In this document: piece after piece, positions 1-8,600 of the stretch | How the letters are laid out: the number at the start of each line of letters is the position of its first letter | Numbering within the stretch: the stretch's first letter is position 1 | Source of the DNA: CAVRQM01 sp965246915 | GTDB taxonomy: Bacteria; Pseudomonadota; Alphaproteobacteria; Acetobacterales; Acetobacteraceae | DNA: 64,000 bases | Direction of reading: 5' to 3' | Assembly: GCA_965246915.1 (NCBI GenBank) | Contig: CBDFGB010000020.1 | Location: 11,170 to 75,169 of the forward strand | Notes under the pieces: model-generated | Seen by the model: only the letters and a program-made list of their open reading frames with translations | The model's database searches: none | Told to the model about the DNA's origin: nothing | Program-made: the position numbers and the translations under genes

Positions 1-64
1 AGCCCTGGGAACAAATGGCCGGCCCCGGCGTGATGTCCTCGCGACCTTCACACGGAGCTACCCC

Positions 65-301
65 ATGCGCACGACAATCCTGGCCCTGGCCGGATCCTTC
101 ATTCTCGCCGGCATTCTCGCCGGAGGCGCTTTCGCGCAGACCACGGGCACGACGGACACCAGTTGCGGCAAGCCGCCCTGCGCCACCGCCGCGCCGGGTG
201 GGACCAGCGGGTCGGGTCCCGCCGCGGTCCGCAACGCGCCGGTCGACAGCCCGGTCGGCACCGGCTCGGGCAGCAGCGGTGGCAAAGCGTCGGGCAAATA
301 G
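65..301 (+). CDS. small secreted peptide of unknown function
   Basis: A 78-residue protein starts at an ATG and begins with a clear Sec signal peptide: MRTT, a hydrophobic stretch of about 18 residues, then cleavage probably after AFA. The mature part is about 54 residues, very rich in Gly, Ser, Thr, Ala and Pro, with two cysteines (SCGKPPC) that could pair or bind metal. The tail is Gly/Ser/Lys-rich. I do not recognise a family. It converges on the minus-strand sugar dehydrogenase with only about 7 bp between the stops. Low-complexity secreted peptides of this kind are common in Acetobacteraceae-like genomes. The signal peptide is the main reason to accept it as a gene. Confidence 0.55.
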   Translation: MRTTILALAGSFILAGILAGGAFAQTTGTTDTSCGKPPCATAAPGGTSGSGPAAVRNAPVDSPVGTGSGSSGGKASGK

Positions 302-308
302 CCCGCCG

Positions 309-1235
309 CTAGTCGACGAACGCCTCGACCTCGCGCCGCCGAGCCAGCAGAAAGGCGTCGGCGGCGAGCTGGAACGGGGCCGCGTCCACCTCGCTCCGCC
401 CGGCACGAAGCAATTCGGCGAAACGGGCGTAGATTGCCTGATACTCGCGTGACGGTTGGGCCACGGTTTCGACGCCGTCGAGCAGCAGCCGAGTTCCCCC
501 GTCGGCGAGTTTGAGCCGTGGGCCGTCAGCGATGTCGGCCTCGATCTCCCACACCTCACCGCCCTTCTGTCGCCAGTCGAATTCGGCCCGATGATCCGGA
601 CCGTCGAAGACGAGCGACGCGGCGATCGGAGCGTCGGCGTTGGCGGGGAATGACAGTTCGGCCGCGCGAAGAAACACCGGCGTCGGCATGATCTTCGTGA
701 CGATCGACAGCGCGTTGATCCCTGGATCGAACACCCCGAACCCACCCGCCTCGAAAATCCAGCGCTGGCCGGGATGCCATTTGCGGACATCCTCCTTCCA
801 GTTGACGAACAGCCGCGACACCGCACGACCGCCCAGAAGGCGCTTGGCCGCATCGACCGCCGCGTTGTGCTGCGAATGCCATGTCGTCATCAGCACGAGG
901 CCGGCGGCCGCGGCCAGCCGCACCAGATCGGCCAGCTCGCTGATCGTCGCGGTCGGCGGCTTTTCCAGCATCACGTGCTTGCCCGCCGCGAGCGCGTCGC
1001 GGGCGATGGCATGGCGTGCCTGTGGCGGCGTGCAGATCGCCACCGCCGTCACCTCCGGGATCGCCAGCAATTCCGCGTGGTCACGCACCGCGAACGCCGC
1101 GCCGGGCGCCGACAGTCCGCGCTGGCTCGACACCGCGATCAGGTCGAACGCGTCGCTTTGCGCGATGACCGGCAGATGCTGGTCCTGGGCGATCTTGCCC
1201 AGCCCGATCACGCCCACGCCAAATCGTTGCGTCAC
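309..1235 (-). CDS. Gfo/Idh/MocA oxidoreductase, L-arabinose/D-galactose 1-dehydrogenase type
   Basis: The 308-residue NAD(P)-dependent oxidoreductase opens with a Rossmann motif (GVIGLGKIAQDQHLP) and carries the family EKPP motif (VMLEKPPTA, about residues 92-100), the WKEDVRKWHPGQ segment and FDPGINALSIVTK. These match the L-arabinose 1-dehydrogenase / D-galactose 1-dehydrogenase branch, known from Azospirillum, which oxidises the free sugar to the lactone in a non-phosphorylating pathway. Sugar specificity cannot be read from sequence. The start is a GTG with a strong GGGGAGG ribosome site about 7 nt upstream. It lies 67 bp downstream of the tandem-repeat protein gene on the same strand and could share its transcript, but nothing links it functionally to the YcaO locus. 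Confidence 0.85.
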   Translation of the reverse strand: MTQRFGVGVIGLGKIAQDQHLPVIAQSDAFDLIAVSSQRGLSAPGAAFAVRDHAELLAIPEVTAVAICTPPQARHAIARDALAAGKHVMLEKPPTATISELADLVRLAAAAGLVLMTTWHSQHNAAVDAAKRLLGGRAVSRLFVNWKEDVRKWHPGQRWIFEAGGFGVFDPGINALSIVTKIMPTPVFLRAAELSFPANADAPIAASLVFDGPDHRAEFDWRQKGGEVWEIEADIADGPRLKLADGGTRLLLDGVETVAQPSREYQAIYARFAELLRAGRSEVDAAPFQLAADAFLLARRREVEAFVD

Positions 1236-1302
1236 AAAGACCTCCCCGCTCGCCGCGCCCGCGCTGCATGCGGCGCGGCGGTCGGATTGTCGAGGGTCGC
1301 GG

Positions 1303-1860
1303 CTACCGCCCGATCATGGCGGACCGCGCGGCCATTGCCGAACGCGCGGCCATTGCGGAGCGGGCGGCCATCGCGGAGCGTCCGGCCATGGCAGAGCGTC
1401 CCGCCATGGCGGAACGCGCGACGGGGTCGCCACCCTCGCCGGCCGCCGAGTCGTCGGCCGTTTCGGCCGCGATCAGGATATCCGCGAGCAGGCCGGTGGT
1501 GATGTCGATTCGCACGCCCATGTCGATCTCGTGGGCCGGCCACATGAGCACGCCCTTCACGAAGGTCGCATCGGTGATTTCGATCCCGAGCGTGGCGAGG
1601 TCGGCATCGGCACCCACCGGCTGGCCCGCGCCGTGGACCACGAAGACCACGGGTACCGCGAGCTTGACGTAGCCCCCCTGAAAGCTGAACCCGTAGATGC
1701 GGGCAAGGCTTCGCGACGCCGGCGATCCGGTGGGCGGGCCGTCGTTGCCCGGCCCTTCCGCGGCGCTGTCGGCCGGCGACAGGGTCAGACCGGCGAAGGG
1801 GCGACCGAACAGGCGGATCACCCCGCCAGCGGTCAGCGACTCGGCAAGCGTTTCGGACAT
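1303..1860 (-). CDS. protein with six C-terminal RSAMA hexapeptide repeats; candidate YcaO substrate
   Basis: The 185-residue protein has two parts. Residues 1-145 look like a folded domain I do not recognise (RIYGFSFQGGYVKLAVPVVF, then ITDATFVKGVLMWPAHEIDMGV). Residues 149-185 are six tandem copies of a hexapeptide, RSAMAG or RSAMAA, ending RSAMIGR. The start chosen is the ATG at 1860 (MSETLAES), which has GGGAGAGGAG just upstream; an in-frame ATG 10 codons earlier is less likely. It is the last gene of a minus-strand series YcaO-TfuA-metalloprotease-this, 61 bp after the protease. Position and repeat architecture suggest a RiPP-like precursor with a multi-copy core, as known for thiovarsolin-type peptides; that is inference. 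The repeats contain Ser but no Cys. The alternative is simple repeat expansion in an unrelated protein. Confidence 0.7.
   Translation of the reverse strand: MSETLAESLTAGGVIRLFGRPFAGLTLSPADSAAEGPGNDGPPTGSPASRSLARIYGFSFQGGYVKLAVPVVFVVHGAGQPVGADADLATLGIEITDATFVKGVLMWPAHEIDMGVRIDITTGLLADILIAAETADDSAAGEGGDPVARSAMAGRSAMAGRSAMAARSAMAARSAMAARSAMIGR
1313..1420 (-). repeat. six tandem 18-bp units inside the repeat-protein gene
   Basis: Six head-to-tail 18-bp units start at 1313, 1331, 1349, 1367, 1385 and 1403 (plus-strand unit at 1403: gccatggcggaacgcgcg). They differ mostly by one to four substitutions and encode the RSAM hexapeptides on the minus strand. Because 18 is a multiple of three, copy-number change keeps the frame. 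Ser and Met are constant in every copy; the fifth and sixth positions vary between Ala and Gly, and the terminal unit reads Ile-Gly. Confidence 0.9.
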
Positions 1861-1921
1861 GGCAGTCTCTCCTCTCCCGTTGCGCAACACTAACGTACGC
1901 CGACGCCTCCGGCCAGACCCG

Positions 1922-3283
1922 TTACGCAGCCCGGTGCGGATGGGTCATCAATCGCCTGGTCCTTGCGATCTCATGCGTGCCGCCGCAGCGGCAGGCCAGC
2001 GGCGGGGCGGCCTCGATCCGGACCAGATCCGCGCGAAAGCGCACCGGACGCGCCAGCATGTAGGGGCCGGGGTCGATTTCGCGTTCGTGGAAGTTGCCGA
2101 CCAGCGCGCCCAGCATCGAGCCAAAACCCTGTAGCGCGATGCTCTCCAGGAAGCGGGCGGCGACGCGGTCGAACGTCAGGGCGTCCGGCGACAACGTGGT
2201 CGCGACGTGGCAGAGCGCGCGGGCGACATGATCGCGCGCCGCGTCGAGGGCCGCGTGGAACCCACCGGACAGACGGGCGAACGCAGCGGCCGTCGCGGTC
2301 TGCAACCGACCCATCGAGGCCTCGACCTCGGCGCGCGACCAGCCGCGCGGATCATCGTCCGGTGCGATCAATCCGCGCCGCACCAGCCCATCCTGATAAA
2401 GGTCGACCAACACGTCGAACAACGCGCCGGTCAGCGGTTCGGCCACCGCGTGGGCGTTGCGGTGGCGGCCGGTCGGATCGTTCCAGCTCAGATCGGGATT
2501 GAGCGTCACATCCGCGACATCGGCCATCACGCGGGTATTGTCGGCGATCCGGATCTGCGCGTGCCGCGACGTCTCGCCAAGCCGGCTGACGAGGTTCAGC
2601 ACATAAAGGTTGCCCCGGGTCTGCGCCATCAGGCGGCGGCGAACAGAACGGAAATGTAGCGCGCCGAGCAGCGCCGAAAGGTCGGAGAAGCATTCGTGGA
2701 AGGCCAGAAACTCGCGCCCCAGCCGCTCGGCCGGCGGCACGCCCATGAGACTGAACAGCACCGCGTGACCCACCTCGTGCGCGACGATGTCGTGGTTGAG
2801 CGCGAAGGGCTGCCATTCCCCGTCGCCCGCGGGCCAGACTCCGGTTTCGAGGAAGCCGGGGCCGCATTGCGCATTCTGCCAGGCGACCAACGGGACGAGT
2901 TCGAGGAGCGGGAAGTCCTCGGCATGCCACCACTCAACGCGATGACCGAGGTAGTGCTCCCAAACGTCGAGCGTCCGGCGGACCGTGCCAAACAAATGCG
3001 CCGCGAGAAATTGCGGCATGTGCGGGCGCAGATGATCGAAATGACCGGCCGCGTTGGGTCGCGCGGGAGCATGGTGCGGGGCCGGGCACGGCGGGGCGGT
3101 GTTCGGCGGATCATAGGGCTCCAGCTTGCGGATGGCGTCGGCCACATACATCGCATGGTCGCGCGGACCGGGCAGGAGGCTGCCGACCGGCGATGAGACG
3201 GTGACCAGCTCCGCCCGCATTCCCTCGTCATATTGCGGGTAGAGCAGGAACCGGGTTCCCCGATGAACGCCGCGCCGGATCAT
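1922..3283 (-). CDS. gluzincin-type zinc metalloprotease of the YcaO-TfuA locus
   Basis: The 453-residue protein carries a zinc-protease signature: HEVGH at residues 169-173, followed 24 residues after the second His by ECFSD (Glu197, Asp201), which fits the HExxH...ExxxD arrangement of thermolysin-like (M4-type) gluzincins. Family knowledge then predicts His169 and His173 plus Glu197 as zinc ligands and Glu170 as catalytic base. No signal peptide is evident, so it is probably cytoplasmic. The C-terminus has a Cys pair (ACRCGGTH). Its ATG overlaps the TfuA stop as ATGA, so it is almost certainly co-translated with TfuA and YcaO. A role in trimming or cleaving the modified product, for example between repeat units of the downstream protein, is plausible but is inference. 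Confidence 0.8.
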   Translation of the reverse strand: MIRRGVHRGTRFLLYPQYDEGMRAELVTVSSPVGSLLPGPRDHAMYVADAIRKLEPYDPPNTAPPCPAPHHAPARPNAAGHFDHLRPHMPQFLAAHLFGTVRRTLDVWEHYLGHRVEWWHAEDFPLLELVPLVAWQNAQCGPGFLETGVWPAGDGEWQPFALNHDIVAHEVGHAVLFSLMGVPPAERLGREFLAFHECFSDLSALLGALHFRSVRRRLMAQTRGNLYVLNLVSRLGETSRHAQIRIADNTRVMADVADVTLNPDLSWNDPTGRHRNAHAVAEPLTGALFDVLVDLYQDGLVRRGLIAPDDDPRGWSRAEVEASMGRLQTATAAAFARLSGGFHAALDAARDHVARALCHVATTLSPDALTFDRVAARFLESIALQGFGSMLGALVGNFHEREIDPGPYMLARPVRFRADLVRIEAAPPLACRCGGTHEIARTRRLMTHPHRAA

Positions 3284-4314
3284 CGCGCGCCGCCCGAGAG
3301 CCGCAGCAGATCCAGCATCGCCGTGTGCAGACCCGGCGGATCGGGCACTGCGTCCAGGGCCGCCTCCTCGTGCATCAGCCGCGCCAGACCGGCGGCATCG
3401 ACATCATTCTGCACCAACCATGCCTGAATGTCTTCATAGCGGACCAAAGAATGTTCGTGGCGAAAACGATCGAGGGCGGCGCGGGCGGCCGCGTCGTCCG
3501 CTTCGGCATCGGCGAGCGCCGCAAGCCGGCCCAGCGCCTGCCGCCGCAGCCTCCGCCAGCCCGCCGGATCGCGCTCCAGCATGTCGGTCAGCACCGGCGA
3601 CGGGGCGGCACGCGATTGTTCCGCCACGAAACGCTCCCACGTCAAGGTCCGAGCGAAACGAAATCCCGGCGAAAATGTTGCGGGCCGGACCGGCAGCGCC
3701 GCGAGCATCGCCCGCGCGTCCGCGGCTTTCTGGCGCACCGGGTTGGCGGCGATCCAATCCCGGACGGCCAGGGGTGCCGCCCGCGCCAGGGCGGCGACGC
3801 CGCGATCGGGGAACGGCAGCGCCTTCATCGCGCGCGCGAGAAACGCGCATTGCGCCTCGTCCAGAACGCCGGCCGCGACGGCCGCGCGCAGCGTCGCGCG
3901 TAGATCCACCATGGCGTCCGACAGGGCGGCCCCGCCGGCGGCCGGCGGCGCGTGGACGACGGCCACCTCGTCGTCATCCTCGAACGGCTCGTCGAAACCG
4001 GGCCAGACGCCGTCGCGGTATGCTTCGTAGATGCGACCAATTCCGACCATGCCGAAACCGTCCAGCTCGGCCGCCCGCAGCGCCCCCATGCTGGCCGCGC
4101 CGAACACGTGGACGCCCCGATCGAGCGCCCACAGAATTTCCCGGTGCCAGACCGCCGGCACGTCGAGGAACACCCCGTCGATCAGGCCGATCACGGTCGG
4201 GCTTAGGTCGCGTACCGCCCGATAGAGGTCGCCCTGCCGCGCCGGGGGCAGCGTCGTCACCGAAGCGACGTCGCCCGCCGGCAGGGTAGGACCGACGAAG
4301 ACCACGGCGCTCAT
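3280..4314 (-). CDS. tfuA: TfuA domain-containing protein
   Basis: The 344-residue protein has the TfuA core in its first 125 residues: FVGPTLP near the start, GAASMGALRAAEL at about 72-84, then GIGRIYEAYRDG and DDEVAVVHAP at about 114-123. In characterised systems TfuA partners with YcaO to install a backbone thioamide (methanogen McrA thioglycine; thioviridamide-like and trifolitoxin-type peptides), apparently by helping deliver sulfide. The remaining 220 residues are Ala/Arg-rich and helical and are longer than minimal TfuA proteins. The ATG overlaps the YcaO stop (ATGA) and the stop overlaps the protease ATG, so all three form one translation unit. The pairing favours thioamidation or azoline formation over the E. 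coli-type stand-alone YcaO role. Confidence 0.92.
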   Translation of the reverse strand: MSAVVFVGPTLPAGDVASVTTLPPARQGDLYRAVRDLSPTVIGLIDGVFLDVPAVWHREILWALDRGVHVFGAASMGALRAAELDGFGMVGIGRIYEAYRDGVWPGFDEPFEDDDEVAVVHAPPAAGGAALSDAMVDLRATLRAAVAAGVLDEAQCAFLARAMKALPFPDRGVAALARAAPLAVRDWIAANPVRQKAADARAMLAALPVRPATFSPGFRFARTLTWERFVAEQSRAAPSPVLTDMLERDPAGWRRLRRQALGRLAALADAEADDAAARAALDRFRHEHSLVRYEDIQAWLVQNDVDAAGLARLMHEEAALDAVPDPPGLHTAMLDLLRLSGGAR

Positions 4315-5489
4315 CGGGCGTTGCGGGCGCGGGGTCCCGGCACATACTCGCCATCAGCGTCGGTATGCCCGCCCTCCAGGCCCGGCACGACCACGCGGAC
4401 CACGCGGGCCGGATGCAGTTCGGGGCGGCTGAGATCCACCCGAGCGACCTGCCGAACCCCCGCGCCGGCCAGCGCCCGCAGCACGTCCGCGATCTCCGCG
4501 CCCGCCGTGCCCCTCATCGCCGCGAAAGGCCCGCCCGGACGCGCGGCCGGTAGCGAATGCGCCTTGCGATCCGGCGCGTAATCCGCGTCCGAGAAATCGT
4601 CGCGCGCGCCGGAGATCACCGTCAGGCGCGACTGCGCCGCCTCGGTCAGCGCCCGGAACAGCGCCGCGTCCGGATCGGCATGACAGCCGGCGCCGAGTTC
4701 GGGCGACAACCGCCCGGCTGCGTCCGCCAGCAACACCAGGACGGTGGAAACGCCGACATCGGACGTGGCGTCCCAAATCGTCACCGTGGCGCCACGCCCT
4801 GCGAGGCGGTCCAACAGGGCGCGGCTGGCCTGGCCGTCGACGCTGAACGGATCGACGGAGGTGGCGGCCCGCGAGGCGGCCGGCCGGGCGCGCCAGATCG
4901 CGACCGCGTCGCGCTCGATCACCTCATGCAAGGCATGCCGAGTCGCCGCCTCGACGGTCAACCCGGCGCCCAGTCCGTTGGTGCTGGCCTGAAAACATGG
5001 CTCGCCTGGCACCGGCGGCCACGTCCAATCCGCCGCGACCAGTTCGCGGGGGACCCACACCTTGCCACCCGCCAGGAGATCCTCGCCCTCGACCCACAAC
5101 AGACGGCGCGCGAGCGGATCTCCCCCGCCGCGCGCGCGCGGGAGGGCGGCGATGTCTAGGACCGCGCCGCGTTCCGCCATGTCCTCGGCCGTGCCGAGCG
5201 TCAGCGGCAGATCGATCCGTTCGGCGCTGGCGCACTCGATCGCCTCCATGACCGCGCCCAGCTTGGCGGCGTCCAGGGTCGCGCCCTTGCCCTGATGCAC
5301 CGCGATCGAGCGAGAGTTCGGGCGGATGGCGGCCGCGACCGGCACGCCCAGTGTGTCGAGCCCTGTCAGGACGGCGATCCGAGTGATGCCCGCGGCGGCG
5401 AGCGCCGGCCGCAGCCGGGCGAGAATGTCGCCGGGCGGCTCGGGGCCGTGCGATCCGGAGAAGGGGGAGAAAAAGGCGTCCGGGTTCAT
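4311..5489 (-). CDS. ycaO: YcaO-family ATP-dependent cyclodehydratase/thioamidase
   Basis: The 392-residue YcaO protein has the ATP-binding elements expected of the family: QGKGATLDAAKLGAVMEAIE (about 66-85), STNGLGAG (169-176), LHEVIERDAVAIW (187-199) and GAGCH followed by RALTEAAQSRLT (267-290). YcaO enzymes activate a peptide backbone amide with ATP, allowing attack by a Cys/Ser/Thr side chain (azoline), sulfide (thioamide) or an amine. The C-terminus ends EYVPGPRARNAR and lacks the PxPxP tail of azoline-forming cyclodehydratases, which fits a TfuA-dependent thioamide-type enzyme. No separate E1-like or RRE partner gene is adjacent. It is the first gene of the coupled YcaO-TfuA-protease unit and lies about 135 bp downstream of the cyclase/ATPase regulator gene. 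Confidence 0.93.
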   Translation of the reverse strand: MNPDAFFSPFSGSHGPEPPGDILARLRPALAAAGITRIAVLTGLDTLGVPVAAAIRPNSRSIAVHQGKGATLDAAKLGAVMEAIECASAERIDLPLTLGTAEDMAERGAVLDIAALPRARGGGDPLARRLLWVEGEDLLAGGKVWVPRELVAADWTWPPVPGEPCFQASTNGLGAGLTVEAATRHALHEVIERDAVAIWRARPAASRAATSVDPFSVDGQASRALLDRLAGRGATVTIWDATSDVGVSTVLVLLADAAGRLSPELGAGCHADPDAALFRALTEAAQSRLTVISGARDDFSDADYAPDRKAHSLPAARPGGPFAAMRGTAGAEIADVLRALAGAGVRQVARVDLSRPELHPARVVRVVVPGLEGGHTDADGEYVPGPRARNAR

Positions 5490-5624
5490 GCGAACCGGTG
5501 GATTTGGCTCTTACACGCAGCGCCGGCGCGGGACGCAGCGCCCCCACCCCGGGCCTCGCCACAACGGGAGGCACGGGGTGGGAGGTTCGGCGTCCACGCA
5601 CGAGAAACGCACTCCGGCCCGCGC

Positions 5625-8600
5625 TCAGGCCACGATCGCCGCCAGTTGCGAGGACACCGCGTGCGCCGCGACCAGATCGGGACTGCCGTCATAGCCCTCG
5701 ATACGTGAAAGGATCGGCAGCAGCCGCTGGCGCGCCAGGTGCGGCTCATTGCGCCGCACATCCAACGCAGCGGCCCCGGTCGCGGCGCGCAACGCCAGCA
5801 TGGTGACGCCCTGCTCCTCGGCGATCGCCTGTGCCTCGTCGAACAGCGCCAACGCCGCGTCCGCCGCGGCATCATCCATGCCGAGCGCTGCCTCGGCCCG
5901 CATCCGCCGCAATTCCGAGCGCCAGAAACTGAGACCCTTCTGGGCATACTCCGCCTCCGCCGCAGCCAGGAGCGTCGCGGCGCGCTCAGGCTGCCGTGCG
6001 GCGATCATCGCCTCGGCGAGCAGGCAGACATAGATCGGAAAGTCCTCCATCGTGCCGGTCGCCTGCTGCAGCGCGAACCCCTCCTCGAGGGCGCGGAGGC
6101 CAGACGCCGGGTCACCTCGCAGTGCTGTCGCCCAGCCGTGGAAGATCAGCCCCTTGCCGCGCGCGTCGGCCATGCCGTGCTGGCTTCCCAGGCTCACCAT
6201 GTCGGCCGCCCGATGCAGCACCGCCTCGTGGTCACGCCGGAAGACGCGATGCAGCAGTTGCATGTCGCGGGCATGGGCGATGCTGCCGAGGTGATCGATC
6301 TCCGCCGCCCACTGCAACGAACGGGCTTCCTCTCGCATCGCCTGAACCGGCCTGCCCTGCATCCAGAAGACTTGGCACAGCTCGCCATGGGCGCAGACCT
6401 TGGCGTCGTGATTGGCATACAGCCGGGCGTGGTGGCGGCAGTCCTTCTGATCGTAGATCGCCAGACCGGCCGCGACATGCTCGCAGCAGCGGGTGTAGTC
6501 GCCGGCGAAATACAGGCTCGCCCACGAGCAATGATGCGCCTGCAGCATCAGCTCCGGATCCTTGCGCGCGCGGGCGCGGCTGAGCATCGTGCTCGACCTG
6601 TCGCGCTTGTCATGGAAATCGCGGGACTGGAACCACCAGCCCCAATAGATCGGGAAATGCGCCGGCGTCTCCGGCAGGCCCTCGCACAGCGCGTTGGCCT
6701 CGGCGTAGACCTCGCCCGCCTCGGGCGACCCTGCGCCCTTCAGCGCCATCAGCGCCGGTCCCAGCAGCGCGAGCATTTCCAGCCGCGCCTCGGCGGCGGC
6801 CCGGCTGTCCTTGGCGCGCGGCAGCGAGGCGACCGCGCGCCGCAGCAGCCGCGTGGCCTCGGTGAGCGCCGAGCGGGCGAGGCCGCGCCGCGCCGCTTCA
6901 AGCCAGAATGGCGCGGCGGCCAGCGCGTCCCCGCCCTCCGTCAGATGCAGCGCCAGCCGTTCCGGCTGCTCGGCCACCGAGTGGCGCTCGACAGACTGCA
7001 AAACAGTCGCGACCCGCAGATGCAGCGCCTGCTTGCGGTCCCGCACCAGACTCTCGTAGGCGGCGTCGCGCAGCAGGGCATGAGCGAAGGCCAGCACACT
7101 GGACGCGCCCTCATTGCCCGCTTCAGATCCCGCGAACACGCCGGCGCGAATGAGCGTCTCGATGGCGTTGTCGAGATCGGCATTGCTGGTGCCGAACAGC
7201 GGCAGGCAAACTGCGGCCAGCGACTCGCGCCGGCAGACGCGGCCGAACACCGAAGCCGCCTGCGCGATCTCCTTGGCCGGGCCGGTGCGATCGAGCCGCG
7301 CCATCAGCGCGGCATGCACCGTGGCCGGCACGACGCCGCCGAACTCGGCCTCCTCGTCCTCTGGATCGGCGCTGCGGCGGATCGCCACGGTGCGCAGCAG
7401 CTCCTGGGCGAACAGCGGCACGCCTTCGGCGCGCCGAGCGATGCTGCGCAGCACGCCCGACGGCATCGCGTGACCGTCGAGCATGGCGCTGACCAGCCGC
7501 AGCACCTCCAGCTCCGGCAGCGGCCGTAGCGGCAACACGCTGTGGGTCGCCGGCAAGGTCATCTGCTCGGTGCGCAACTCGTCACGCGCGGTCAGCACGA
7601 GCAAGATACGCTGCCCGCCCACCTCGGCGGCGATCCGGCCGACCAGATCAAGCGAGGTCGGATCCAGCCAGTGCATGTCCTCGACGACCAGCCGCAAGGG
7701 CTGGCGCTGCGCGACCGCGGAGGCGGCGGCCACCAGGGCGCGCAGAGTGTCCTCGCGTCGCTGCTCCGGGCTTGGCGTCTCGGCCGCCCGCGGGTTCGCG
7801 GGGAAATCCAGGCCCAGCAGCTCCGCCACGACCGGCAGCGTCGCCTCGGGCAGGCCGAGGGTCGCGAGCCGCCGCAGCCGCGCCGGGCCGCCCGCCGCCC
7901 CCCCACCGCCGGTGAGCCGGCGCAACGCGGCCACCACCGCGCGCAGCGGCGAGTCGGTATCCAACGCGGAGGCGTGGATCTGCACGGTGGCCCCGTCGTC
8001 GCCCACGCAACTGTCGAGGAATGCGCGAACCAACCGCGACTTGCCGATGCCGGCCTTGCCGACGACCAGCACGGCACCGCCCTCGCCCTCACGCGCCCGC
8101 GCCCAATGGCCCTTGAGGTCGGCGAGTTCTCGGTCGCGACCGCAGAGCGGCGCCTGATGCGGCACCGAGGCGACGTCGCCGATCGGCCGCTCGCGCAGGA
8201 TCCGCCATGCCCGGTGCGGCAGGTTCAGCCCGCGCAGCTCCTGCGCGCCGAGGTCGGCGGCGACGAACCGGCCGCGCACCCGCGCGTGCGTGGCCTCATC
8301 GACGATCAGCTCGCCGGGTCGCGCCAAGGCCTGCAGCCGGGCGGCTAGATTGGGCGCCGAACCCACCACCGAATGCTTGTCCACTGCGCTGTCGCGATAC
8401 AGGTCGCCGATCACCACCGGACCGGTCGCGATGCCGATGCGAACGCGCAGCCTCTCGCCGTAGGAGGTGGCCAGTTCGCCGACGCTGCCGGCGATCTCCA
8501 GCCCGGCGCGAACCGCGCGCTCCGGATCGTTCTCGTTGGCCATCGGATAGCAGAAATATCCGAGCACGCCGTCGCCGACGACGCGGGCGATGTAGCCCCC

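Noticed and set aside
1313..1420. Short regular repeats considered as a CRISPR array
   Set aside because: Units are contiguous with no spacers and lie in frame inside a coding sequence.
5739..7529. 596-codon plus-strand open frame
   Set aside because: Antisense to the TPR and ATPase part of the cyclase gene, rich in Arg/Gln/His as expected from a shadow frame.
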